Source: Nitrospirota bacterium
GTDB lineage: Bacteria; Nitrospirota; Thermodesulfovibrionia; Thermodesulfovibrionales; SM23-35
Assembly: GCA_018262395.1 (NCBI GenBank)
Contig: JAGSYM010000006.1
Coordinates: 1 to 15,011, forward strand
DNA: 15,011 bases
Reading direction: 5' to 3'
Both the position numbers and the translations under genes were made by a program. Positions 1 to 6,971 of this stretch are shown piece after piece. Below the pieces are notes generated by a model that saw only the letters and a list, made by a program, of their open reading frames with translations, searched no databases and was not told the origin of the DNA. Each line of letters starts with the position of its first letter. The stretch's first letter is position 1.

Positions 1-1104
1 CTCTGGACACTGATTCCGACAACCGTCGCCCTGATCGTCATTCAGGAAATGGTCGCGAGAATGGCCGCAGTTACCGGCAAAGGACTGTCTGATCTGATAC
101 GGGAAAATTACGGGGTAAGGTCAACATTCTACATGATGACTGTCCTCTTCATCGCTAATTTCGGTACGACAGTCGCCGATTTTGCCGGATGGGCTGCAAG
201 TATGGAGATTCTTGGTTTCAGCAAGTATTTCATGGTACCGCTGGGTGCATTATTCATCTGGTTTCTGGTCGTTAAAGGGAGCTACCGGTTTGTTGAGCGA
301 ATTCTCCTTATTGCATGCCTGCTCTATTTTGGGTATGTTTTTTCAGGTTTCATGGCAAAACCGCAATGGTCACGCGTAGTATATTCGACCTTTGTGCCCC
401 AGATACAGTGGAATGCCGAGTTTATTATGCTCAGCATAGCAATCATCGGGACAACCATAACGCCATGGATGCAGTTCTACCTGCAATCATCCATAGCTGA
501 GAAAGGCATCACGAAAGAGGAATATAAAGCATCAAGACTTGATGTATTTATCGGGTGCAGTATTACTGATATTGTCTCTTTTTTCATCATCGTTACCTGT
601 GCAACCACCCTATTTCCGCTCGGAATGAGGATCAATGAGGCTTCTGAGGCAGCACTCGCTCTGAAACCTCTTGCAGGTAACTACGCATTTCTCATCTTTG
701 CTGTCTGCCTTGCGAACGCATCGTTGCTTGGCGCGATTATTGTGCCCCTTGCAACGTCATATTACATCTGTGAAGCGTTGGGATGGGAAAGAGGTGTGAA
801 CAAGACATTCAGGGAGGCGCCTCAGTTTATGTGGATTTATACCTTTATGATCGTTATTGCCGTCATTGTGATACTCATTCCCGATGCACCCCTGGTTTTC
901 CTTATGGTTCTCTCTTCTGTTCTCAACGGCATGCTTCTTCCCTTTGTGCTGATCTATGCGCTCTCACTCGTCAATAATAAGAAAATCATGGGCGAATATG
1001 TGAACCCAAAATTTTACAACGTAATATCCTGGGGAACTATCGGTGCGATAACAGCCCTTGCGGTTTTTTTCGTTATCACCATCTTGATCCCCTTAGGGGC
1101 CTGA
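1..1104 (+). CDS. NRAMP-family divalent metal transporter, 5' end missing
   Basis: This gene is cut by the left edge: the frame is open from base 1, and an ATG at 49 lies inside conserved sequence (Q-E-M-V-A-R-M, then TGKGLSDLIRE), so it is not the true start. NRAMP proteins are proton-coupled inner-membrane carriers for divalent metals. Visible evidence is a long run of hydrophobic segments, the TGKGL..LIRE stretch that follows TM2 in the family, and a TM6-like segment at about 448-492. At that point canonical NRAMPs read M-P-H-N, but this protein reads T-P-W-M, so the sulphur ligand for Mn/Fe is absent. The TM1 DPGN motif would lie before the window. The substrate is therefore uncertain and could be Mg2+ or another metal. 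The stop TGA is one base before the mtnA ATG, suggesting co-transcription. Family call is firm; substrate is open. Confidence 0.87.
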   Translation, partial: LWTLIPTTVALIVIQEMVARMAAVTGKGLSDLIRENYGVRSTFYMMTVLFIANFGTTVADFAGWAASMEILGFSKYFMVPLGALFIWFLVVKGSYRFVERILLIACLLYFGYVFSGFMAKPQWSRVVYSTFVPQIQWNAEFIMLSIAIIGTTITPWMQFYLQSSIAEKGITKEEYKASRLDVFIGCSITDIVSFFIIVTCATTLFPLGMRINEASEAALALKPLAGNYAFLIFAVCLANASLLGAIIVPLATSYYICEALGWERGVNKTFREAPQFMWIYTFMIVIAVIVILIPDAPLVFLMVLSSVLNGMLLPFVLIYALSLVNNKKIMGEYVNPKFYNVISWGTIGAITALAVFFVITILIPLGA

Positions 1105-1105
1105 T

Positions 1106-2170
1106 ATGGTCAAAGCGATCGAATGGGTTGATGGCAAAGTTATCATGCTTGATCAGACAAAGCTTCCTTTTGAAGTTACGTATATCGTCTGTACTGATTA
1201 CCTCATGGTGGCAGATGGTATCAGAAAGCTCCGAATACGCGGAGCACCTGCCATTGGTATAGCCGCAGCAATGGGCATTGCACTGGCTGCGCAGGATATA
1301 CATTCAATCAATTCCGCACAGTTTATGAAAGCCATTGAACCGGTTTTTTATGAAATGCTCTCTACACGTCCAACAGCAGTGAATATCTCCTGGGCTGTTG
1401 AAAGAATGAAGAAACTTATAAAAAGTAAAAAGGAAGAATCTGTCTCCACACTCAGAGATTTGCTTGTCCGGGAAGCTCTGTCCATACTTGATGAGGACAT
1501 TGCAGTCAATAGGGCAATCGGCAGATGGGGAGCTGAATTTATCAAAGACGGAGATACAATTCTTACCCATTGCAATGCAGGCGCACTGGCAACCGGTGGA
1601 TACGGCACAGCGACAGCACCCATGCTCGTTGCAAGAGATCAGGGGAAAAAGATTCAGGTTATAGCAGATGAAACAAGACCTGTGCTTCAGGGTGCACGGC
1701 TCACTGCATGGGAGCTCATGCAGGAAAACATCCCGGTAACCCTTATTACGGACAGTACAGCGGGTTCTCTTCTCAGGAGAGGTGAGATAGACCTTGTGAT
1801 TGTTGGAACTGACAGGACGGCCCGGAATGGTGATGTAGCAAACAAGATCGGCACTTATCCGTTAGCAGTGCTCTGCAGGGAAAACAGGGTCCCTTTCTAT
1901 GTCGCAGCCCCCTTCAGCAGCATTGACTTTTCCACGGCTTCGGGTGACCGCATTCCGATTGAAGAGAGGAGTCCGGAAGAGGTGACCCATATTCTTGGGA
2001 TCTATCCCATAGCACCGAACGGGGTAAAAGCAAGAAATATCGCCTTCGATGTAACCCCTCATAAATACGTAACGGCGATTATAACCGAAAAAGGTGCCTT
2101 CAGTCCAAAAGATATAAAAAAGTTATGCCGCAGAAATACTAATACTGAGGACTTTCGTATAAAAACATGA
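1106..2170 (+). CDS. mtnA: S-methyl-5-thioribose-1-phosphate isomerase
   Basis: MtnA converts 5-methylthioribose-1-phosphate to 5-methylthioribulose-1-phosphate in cytoplasmic methionine salvage, and belongs to the eIF2B-alpha/beta/delta-like family. The 354-residue product has the usual length. Visible motifs are RIRGAPAIG (residues 43-51), THCNAGALATGG (154-165, with the expected catalytic Cys at 156), ETRPVLQGARLTAWEL (189-204), and VGTDRTARNGDVANKIGTY (233-251, with the expected catalytic Asp at 236). The ATG follows the NRAMP stop by one base, implying translational coupling. The gene is followed within about 60 bases by a polyprenyl synthase. No other methionine-salvage gene (mtnP, mtnK, mtnB) lies in the window, so the substrate could also be the related 5-deoxyribose-1-phosphate of SAM by-product shunts. 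The isomerase assignment itself is secure. Confidence 0.96.
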   Translation: MVKAIEWVDGKVIMLDQTKLPFEVTYIVCTDYLMVADGIRKLRIRGAPAIGIAAAMGIALAAQDIHSINSAQFMKAIEPVFYEMLSTRPTAVNISWAVERMKKLIKSKKEESVSTLRDLLVREALSILDEDIAVNRAIGRWGAEFIKDGDTILTHCNAGALATGGYGTATAPMLVARDQGKKIQVIADETRPVLQGARLTAWELMQENIPVTLITDSTAGSLLRRGEIDLVIVGTDRTARNGDVANKIGTYPLAVLCRENRVPFYVAAPFSSIDFSTASGDRIPIEERSPEEVTHILGIYPIAPNGVKARNIAFDVTPHKYVTAIITEKGAFSPKDIKKLCRRNTNTEDFRIKT

Positions 2171-2231
2171 GAGCAGTGAGAATCTCAGTCATTTGCTTGA
2201 CTTTAAAACAATCGCTACACTACCATTAAGA

Positions 2232-3203
2232 ATGAATCTGGACGATATCTTCACATCATATGAAGCTGACCTCAGGCTCGCAGAAGACAGGATGAAGGAT
2301 CTTTTCCGAAGTCCTGTCCTTGCCATACCTCTCATAGGGCAGCATATCCTTGACGGCGGCGGAAAGAGAATGAGGCCGCTCATCCTGTTGCTCAGTTCAG
2401 AACTCTCGGGATACAGTGGTGATGCCCGCCTTACTCTTGCAGGAATCATTGAGTCGATTCATACTGCATCTCTCCTGCATGATGATGTTGTCGATAGTGC
2501 AGACATACGGAGAGGCAAACCGCCTGCCCATTCGATTTGGGGGAATCAGGTCGTTATCCTTATGGGGGATTTCCTTTATTCCAACGCCCTGAGGCTTGCA
2601 GTCCGGCAGGAAAGCCAGCGCATTATGGAAGCCCTGTCCGAGGCAACAACCCGGATGACCGAGGGTGAGTTATTGCAGCTTTCCAAAACAGGAGACCCGG
2701 ATATTACTGAGGAAGACTACCTTAATATCATATCGGCAAAAACAGCCGCATTAATTTCCGCTGCATGCAGAATAGGTGCAATCCTTGGCTCATTACCTGA
2801 AGAGAAAGAAAATGCACTATCGGTCTTTGGGAAAAAGGTGGGCATGGCCTTCCAGATGGCAGATGACATCCTGGATTACATGGCAGACGAAGGAGAACTT
2901 GGCAAGCGTTTGGGAAAGGACCTCAGGGAAGGCAAAATAACCCTCCCTCTTATTTATCTCCTGAAAAAGGCTAACCCTCGTGAGAAGGATGACGTGAGGG
3001 CAATTATTCAGGATGGGTTTAAAAAGAGCGGCCTCATGAAAATCCTCAGGCTGTTCAATAAATACAGCATAATCAAGAATTCCCTCATGAAGGCTGATCA
3101 ACTCATTGCTGATGCAAAAGCTGAACTTTCTCTTTTTCCGGACTCTCCGGCAAAGAATGCACTTTTTAGAATAGCCGACTATTCCCTGTCAAGGAGCAAA
3201 TGA
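2232..3203 (+). CDS. ispB: long-chain polyprenyl diphosphate synthase
   Basis: This is a trans-isoprenyl diphosphate synthase that condenses IPP onto an allylic primer to make the side chain of a respiratory quinone, or a related long prenyl chain, in the cytoplasm. Counting from the ATG at 2232 (323 aa), it has GGGKRMRP at 42-49, the first Asp-rich motif DDVVD at 84-88 followed by RRGKP, and the second motif DDILD at 211-215. The residues four and five before the first motif are small (Ser, Ala), which usually goes with long products, but chain length cannot be fixed from sequence alone. A TTG at 2193 would add 13 residues; neither start has a strong ribosome binding site. I prefer the ATG because the MNLDDIF start fits family N-termini. 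The stop abuts the next gene's ATG directly. The symbol is by family (octaprenyl/heptaprenyl type). Confidence 0.93.
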   Translation: MNLDDIFTSYEADLRLAEDRMKDLFRSPVLAIPLIGQHILDGGGKRMRPLILLLSSELSGYSGDARLTLAGIIESIHTASLLHDDVVDSADIRRGKPPAHSIWGNQVVILMGDFLYSNALRLAVRQESQRIMEALSEATTRMTEGELLQLSKTGDPDITEEDYLNIISAKTAALISAACRIGAILGSLPEEKENALSVFGKKVGMAFQMADDILDYMADEGELGKRLGKDLREGKITLPLIYLLKKANPREKDDVRAIIQDGFKKSGLMKILRLFNKYSIIKNSLMKADQLIADAKAELSLFPDSPAKNALFRIADYSLSRSK

Positions 3204-3710
3204 ATGCACCCCCTTGTGGAACTCGCAAGAAAGAGCGTCGAAGCACATATCAGGGAAGGAACTACAATCGGCTTACCTGACCCTCTGCCTGCAGAAATGT
3301 CCGGGAGGGCAGGTGTATTCGTCTGCATTAAGAAACGTGGTGAATTAAGAGGGTGTATCGGTACATTTCAGCCTTCATCCGAATGTATCGGGGCCGAAAC
3401 AGTGATGAATGCCATATCTGCTGCAACAAAAGACCCGAGGTTTGCCCCTGTCGTCGAAGAAGAACTCAATGATTTAACCTATTCAGTTGATGTGCTTTCC
3501 TCTCCTGAAAAAGTATCCGGACTGTCCGATCTTAATCCAAAAAAATACGGTATCATTGTTGTCAGTGGGTTCAGAAGAGGTCTGTTGCTTCCCGACCTTG
3601 AGGGGGTTAATACGGTAGAAGATCAACTGAGAATCACGAAAATGAAAGCCGGTATTCTTCCTCATGAAGAAGTAGAAATTTACCGGTTTGAGGTTATACG
3701 ATACAAATGA
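3204..3710 (+). CDS. amrA: AMMECR1-domain protein (AmmeMemoRadiSam system protein A)
   Basis: The 168-residue product is essentially a single AMMECR1 domain. The diagnostic L-R-G-C-I-G-T stretch is at residues 48-54, followed by a region resembling the family's DPRF box (KDPRFAPV) and a C-terminal half with the typical PEKV and YGIIV elements. The family is widespread in bacteria, archaea and eukaryotes. In prokaryotes it often sits with a MEMO-like protein (AmrB) and a radical SAM protein (AmrS), but its biochemical role is not established. Neither partner is next to it here, so it stands alone at the end of the plus-strand gene run. Its ATG follows directly on the polyprenyl synthase stop (TGA then ATG), so it is probably translated by coupling. 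The domain call is certain; the function is unknown. Confidence 0.92.
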   Translation: MHPLVELARKSVEAHIREGTTIGLPDPLPAEMSGRAGVFVCIKKRGELRGCIGTFQPSSECIGAETVMNAISAATKDPRFAPVVEEELNDLTYSVDVLSSPEKVSGLSDLNPKKYGIIVVSGFRRGLLLPDLEGVNTVEDQLRITKMKAGILPHEEVEIYRFEVIRYK

Positions 3711-3738
3711 CAGAAAAATCAGGTAAGATGCAATTTGT

Positions 3739-3766
3739 GAGAAAATAACCGGGTAATCATTTTCTC
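3739..3766. terminator. weak stem-loop between convergent amrA and moaC
   Basis: Arms GAGAAAAT (3739-3746) and ATTTTCTC (3759-3766) are perfect 8-base complements around a 12-base loop. The hairpin lies in the 46-base gap between two convergent genes and overlaps the moaC stop codon. The stem is AT-rich and has no long T tract, so it is only a modest candidate for a bidirectional terminator. Confidence 0.3.
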
Positions 3767-4233
3767 TTAAAGACCCCGCTCCTGCCTCCCCGTTTTTCCA
3801 TGAGAATAATATCTGATATCACCATATCTTTATCCACAGCCTTGCACATATCATATATCGTCAACGCTGCGACAGAAACTGCGGTCAATGCCTCCATTTC
3901 AACACCTGTCTGTCCCGTAACCTTCACCGTGGACTCTATAGAAATCTTTCTTTCTTCCGCATCGATACTCAGGTCAAGATCGACTGAAGTGATATTCAAC
4001 GGGTGGCACATAGGTATCAGTTCCGCGGTCTTCTTTGCAGCCATAATACCCGCAATGCGTGAAACACAGAGCACGTCACCTTTGGGTACTTTTTTATCCT
4101 GAATGAGTTTCAGGGTTTCAGGTTTCATGGAAACAGACCCTTTGGCTACAGCGATCCGTTTGGTTGATTGTTTTTCGCTGACATCAACCATTTGTGCCCT
4201 ACCCTGTTTATCAAGATGTGTGAGCTTTTTCAT
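3757..4233 (-). CDS. moaC: cyclic pyranopterin monophosphate synthase
   Basis: MoaC works with MoaA to turn GTP into cyclic pyranopterin monophosphate, the first intermediate of molybdenum (or tungsten) cofactor synthesis. The 158-residue length fits the family. Visible motifs are [19 protein letters not shown] (51-69), MCHPL (75-79), [12 protein letters not shown] (107-118), DMCKAVDK (128-135) and KRGGRSG (147-153). The lysines at 51 and 131 and the Asp at 128 correspond to residues known to be important in the E. coli enzyme. The ATG is only 12 bases downstream of the mature 3' end of tRNA-Leu, and a short AGG in that gap is the likely ribosome binding site. It is therefore probably transcribed through the tRNA. 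No other moa gene is in the window, but cofactor synthesis implies molybdo- or tungsto-enzymes in this organism. Confidence 0.96.
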   Translation of the reverse strand: MKKLTHLDKQGRAQMVDVSEKQSTKRIAVAKGSVSMKPETLKLIQDKKVPKGDVLCVSRIAGIMAAKKTAELIPMCHPLNITSVDLDLSIDAEERKISIESTVKVTGQTGVEMEALTAVSVAALTIYDMCKAVDKDMVISDIILMEKRGGRSGVFKRK

Positions 4234-4245
4234 GCCTGCACTCTA

Positions 4246-4332
4246 TGGTGCCGAAGGCGGGACTCGAACCCGCACGGCCTTGCGACCACTAGACCCTGAA
4301 CCTAGCGCGTCTGCCAGTTCCGCCACTTCGGC
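4246..4332 (-). tRNA. tRNA-Leu (anticodon CAG)
   Basis: On the minus strand the sequence folds as a class II tRNA of 87 bases. It has a 7-bp acceptor stem GCCGAAG/CTTCGGC, a D arm with GCG/CGC, and an anticodon arm CTAGG-TTCAGGG-TCTAG whose loop gives CAG. It also has a long variable arm GGTC-GCAA-GGCC, a T arm GCGGG-TTCGAGT-CCCGC, discriminator A and an encoded CCA. CAG reads the CUG leucine codon. It lies between the MFS gene (stop 10 bases upstream) and moaC (start 12 bases downstream), all on one strand. Confidence 0.97.
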
Positions 4333-4341
4333 TCCCTCATT

Positions 4342-4347
4342 ATTATA
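4342..4347 (-). promoter_or_regulatory. probable -10 box of tRNA-Leu
   Basis: A perfect TATAAT on the minus strand overlaps the MFS stop codon and sits 9 bases before the first base of tRNA-Leu, the right distance for a start a few bases upstream of the tRNA. No good -35 hexamer is visible about 17 bases further up (roughly CCCTAA), so the call rests on the -10 and its position. It would also serve moaC. Confidence 0.45.
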
Positions 4348-5587
4348 CACGACCATCATCTTCTTTAGGGGAAGTGCTCCGGAGAAACAGGGATCCAATT
4401 GCGCCTAACAGGGCAACTCCAGCGGCGAGTAAGAGCGCCGGAGATAAGGAATGGCTAAAATCTGCGACATAACCGGCAACACCAGGACCGGCAGCCTGGC
4501 CGATACCGAAGAAAAGCGTGACAAAGCCAAGTCCCGCTGATGAAAGTCTTGGACCAAGCAGATCTCCACACGTTGCAGCCATTATTGCAGGGATACTCCA
4601 CGCCGAGATTCCGAACAGGACAGCAGAAAGGACAAAGCCCGGCGATGAAGGCCAGAGCGCAAACAGGCCGAAGGCTGTAGCCTGGATAACATAGACGACT
4701 ACAAGAGCTGTTTTGCGTCCAACAGTGTCCGAAACCCAGCCCCATATCACACCGCACAACAGGCTGAACCAGCCCATGAGCATAAACAACCTGCCGGCTG
4801 ACGCCTGTGTATATCCACCCTCAGCTATCAGGTACTTTGTAAAGAAGGTCATGTAAATGATATATGAGAATCCAAAAGCGACGTATATCAAGCCCAAATG
4901 CCATACAATACCAGACCGATACACCTTTCCCCAGTTCAATTTTCTGATTTTGACTGTGATAGTCTCGCTGTCTCCTTGAGCACCTAAGGGACGAAGACCG
5001 AGTTCCGAGGGACAATTGCGGAGAATAGTAAAGGCAAGAACCGCCAGCCCAAAGGTTATACCTGAAAAAATAAACCAGCAAACCCGCCAACCGTTCGAGC
5101 CATAAGCAGCCAGCACGTGGGGTACAAAAAACCCTAAAACAATTAACGCTATTGAAGAGCCTGTTACGCCGATCCCTGTGGCCAAACCAGAGCGGCGCTG
5201 AACAAACCATGCAGCCAGTAAACCAAGGGCTGGAACATTGCTGGCACCGCTGCCAATACCGGTAAGGGCCCTCCATGCCGCAGCAGCAGCGAAGCTATTT
5301 GATAGGCCGGTCAGTAGCATGCCCACGGCCGCCACAGTAAGCCCAACGGAAATGACGAACCGGGGACCATAACGCGCCGCGAGGGCTCCTCCAAGAACAG
5401 ATAAAGATAGATATCCGATGAGATTGGCAGTGGCAAGGCTACCTGCCTCGGTATTGTTGAGACCTAACCCCAACTGCATAGCGGGCAGAACCATCGTATA
5501 GCCGAACCGAGCCAATCCGAGAGCACCAAAGACGACAAGAGTCCCAACAGCAAGGATGATCCATGCGTAGTGAAATGATGTTTTCAT
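4343..5587 (-). CDS. MFS transporter (YbfB/YjiJ-like or OFA-like)
   Basis: This is a 12-helix inner-membrane carrier of the major facilitator superfamily, about 414 residues from the ATG at 5587. The first helix runs into L-A-R-F-G-Y-T-M-V-L-P, a pattern seen in the YbfB/YjiJ group. A motif-A-like GALAARYGPR follows TM2 and a second GWVSDTVGRK lies between TM8 and TM9. The central loop contains CPSELGLRPLG, as in oxalate/formate- and monocarboxylate-type MFS carriers. The substrate cannot be named. A TTG at 5617 would add ten residues, but its GGAGGGG overlaps the coding start and lies 23 bases before the ATG, so neither start has a well-placed ribosome binding site; I prefer the ATG because it gives a typical short N-terminus. 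The upstream DNA is the palindromic element, so its promoter is unclear. The stop codon overlaps the -10 box of the downstream tRNA. Confidence 0.88.
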   Translation of the reverse strand: MKTSFHYAWIILAVGTLVVFGALGLARFGYTMVLPAMQLGLGLNNTEAGSLATANLIGYLSLSVLGGALAARYGPRFVISVGLTVAAVGMLLTGLSNSFAAAAAWRALTGIGSGASNVPALGLLAAWFVQRRSGLATGIGVTGSSIALIVLGFFVPHVLAAYGSNGWRVCWFIFSGITFGLAVLAFTILRNCPSELGLRPLGAQGDSETITVKIRKLNWGKVYRSGIVWHLGLIYVAFGFSYIIYMTFFTKYLIAEGGYTQASAGRLFMLMGWFSLLCGVIWGWVSDTVGRKTALVVVYVIQATAFGLFALWPSSPGFVLSAVLFGISAWSIPAIMAATCGDLLGPRLSSAGLGFVTLFFGIGQAAGPGVAGYVADFSHSLSPALLLAAGVALLGAIGSLFLRSTSPKEDDGRV

Positions 5588-5708
5588 GACATAAAGGAAA
5601 GATTCCGGCCCCTCCAATATGATGGCAGGCGGACAAGCCGGAATGAAAGATTTGAATATCCTAAATAAGTTTTAAGATATTGGGTCAGTAATGACATATA
5701 TTTTCTCT

Positions 5709-5842
5709 ATATAGACAGGACATAGTATTTGAGCGGATTTATTTTGCCGATATTCATACAATCCACATATTGAAAATATAGAGGCAAAATACCTCGGAGG
5801 TCGAAGACCGAGAATGAGTGAGAATACTGTGTTCTGTCATAT
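5709..5842. repeat. nested imperfect palindrome, MITE-like or structured non-coding element
   Basis: The 280-base gap between aroF and the MFS gene has no coding frame but is highly self-complementary. Outer arms 5714-5729 and 5823-5838 pair over 16 positions, the two mismatches being G-U wobbles in a plus-strand transcript. Inner arms 5740-5748 (TATTTTGCC) and 5783-5791 pair perfectly over 9 bases, extended by 5 more (5750-5754 with 5775-5779). A small CTCGG/CCGAG hairpin (about 5793-5812) sits on the right half. No clear target-site duplication and no transposase are present. It could be a decayed miniature transposon, or an RNA structure downstream of aroF. Confidence 0.5.
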
Positions 5843-5867
5843 AAAACATTGATTAGAATGATAAAGA

Positions 5868-6887
5868 TTAAAGGCTTCTGTCGGCTACCTCTGCGAATAA
5901 TCTCAACTTCTCCATCATTAAGGTGAATTTCTTCGGTATGAGGGATTGTGGGCCATCGGAGAGAGCATGTTCCGGGTCAGGATGTACCTCAATGATAAGA
6001 CCGTCTGCCCCGGCAGCTACTGCAGCAAAGGCCATTGGAGCTACATACAGATAATTTCCCGTAGCGTGTGACGGATCTACCACAACCGGCAGATGGGTTT
6101 TCTGCTTTAAGACCGGTATCGCTGAGAGATCAAGCGTATTGCGGGTGGCAGTCTCAAAGGTTCGAATACCGCGCTCACAGAGGATTACTGACTGATTTCC
6201 TTCACTCATAATATATTCAGCGCTCATGAGTAGTTCCTGAATAGTCATCGACATCCCCCGTTTTAACAGGATCGGTTTCTTAAGCTGTCCAAGCTTTTTC
6301 AGGAGTTCAAAGTTCTGCGCATTTCTTGTTCCAATCTGGAGGATATCCGCATATTCTGCAACGAGCTCCGCGGTTTCAGGATTTACAACTTCTGTAATGA
6401 TTGGCAAGCCTGTTTTTTCCCTGGCATCTGCAAGGAGTTTTAAGCCTTCTTCTTTCATGCCCTGAAAAGCATACGGAGATGTCCTCGGTTTAAAAGCTCC
6501 TCCCCGTAACACCTTCGCACCTGCTTTCTTTACTGCAACTGCGACCTCGATAATCTGCTCTTGGCTTTCCACTGCACACGGTCCTGCAATAACCACGATA
6601 TCTTTATCACCTATAGCTACCTTCTCGCTGATTTGTACGATGCTCGTCTCTTTTTTAACTTCTCTCGATGCAAGTTTGTAAGGCTTGAGAATGGGGACTA
6701 CACTTTCCACCCCCTGCATAAACTCGATTGACTGGAGAACAACCTTTCCCCGCTCGTCTCCGACCGCACCTATCACATCTCTTGTTGCTCCATGGATAAT
6801 GTGAGGTTTATATCCGAATTCCTTAATTTTCCTGATAACCTCATCCCTCTCACGTTTTGTTGCGCCTGCTTTCATTACAATGATCAT
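5868..6887 (-). CDS. aroF: 3-deoxy-7-phosphoheptulonate synthase (DAHP synthase, type I-beta)
   Basis: This cytoplasmic enzyme joins phosphoenolpyruvate and erythrose-4-phosphate in the first committed step of the shikimate pathway. The 339-residue protein has an N-terminal ferredoxin-like regulatory domain (about 1-70), as in the Thermotoga-type enzyme, then a KDPG-aldolase-like TIM barrel. Motifs include AGPCAVES (101-108, metal-ligand Cys), [12 protein letters not shown] (128-139), CERGIRT (237-243), DPSHATG (271-277), EVHP (300-303) and DGPQSL (311-316). The N-terminal domain is the usual site of feedback control by aromatic amino acids. A good GGAG ribosome binding site lies about 8 bases before the ATG. 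It is 34 bases downstream of a strong terminator that ends the porin transcript, leaving little room for its own promoter. It is placed below an operon that may handle aromatic acids, which fits its role. Confidence 0.96.
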   Translation of the reverse strand: MIIVMKAGATKRERDEVIRKIKEFGYKPHIIHGATRDVIGAVGDERGKVVLQSIEFMQGVESVVPILKPYKLASREVKKETSIVQISEKVAIGDKDIVVIAGPCAVESQEQIIEVAVAVKKAGAKVLRGGAFKPRTSPYAFQGMKEEGLKLLADAREKTGLPIITEVVNPETAELVAEYADILQIGTRNAQNFELLKKLGQLKKPILLKRGMSMTIQELLMSAEYIMSEGNQSVILCERGIRTFETATRNTLDLSAIPVLKQKTHLPVVVDPSHATGNYLYVAPMAFAAVAAGADGLIIEVHPDPEHALSDGPQSLIPKKFTLMMEKLRLFAEVADRSL

Positions 6888-6921
6888 TACTCAATCTCCT
6901 TTTTCCTGCCCTGAAAGTAAA

Positions 6922-6947
6922 AAGGCTGGGGGGCTTCCCCCAGCCTT
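6922..6947 (-). terminator. strong intrinsic terminator after the porin gene
   Basis: An 11-bp perfect GC-rich stem, AAGGCTGGGGG (6922-6932) with CCCCCAGCCTT (6937-6947) around a 4-base loop, is followed on the minus strand by a run of five T. It lies 25 bases past the porin stop, in the right orientation to end the porin (and liv/paaK) transcript. Its nearness to aroF makes a role as a readthrough or attenuation point possible. Confidence 0.85.
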
Positions 6948-6971
6948 AATGTTTTCCTTTACGCTATCGTT

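Noticed and set aside
4103..4408. Plus-strand open frame of about 100 codons
   Set aside because: It runs through the antisense of moaC and the tRNA-Leu gene; the tRNA fold and the MoaC motifs explain this DNA fully.
4821..5276. Minus-strand open frame of 151 codons in another frame of the MFS gene
   Set aside because: Its translation is rich in Cys, Trp and Arg with no recognisable domain; the overlapping frame is a clear 12-helix transporter.
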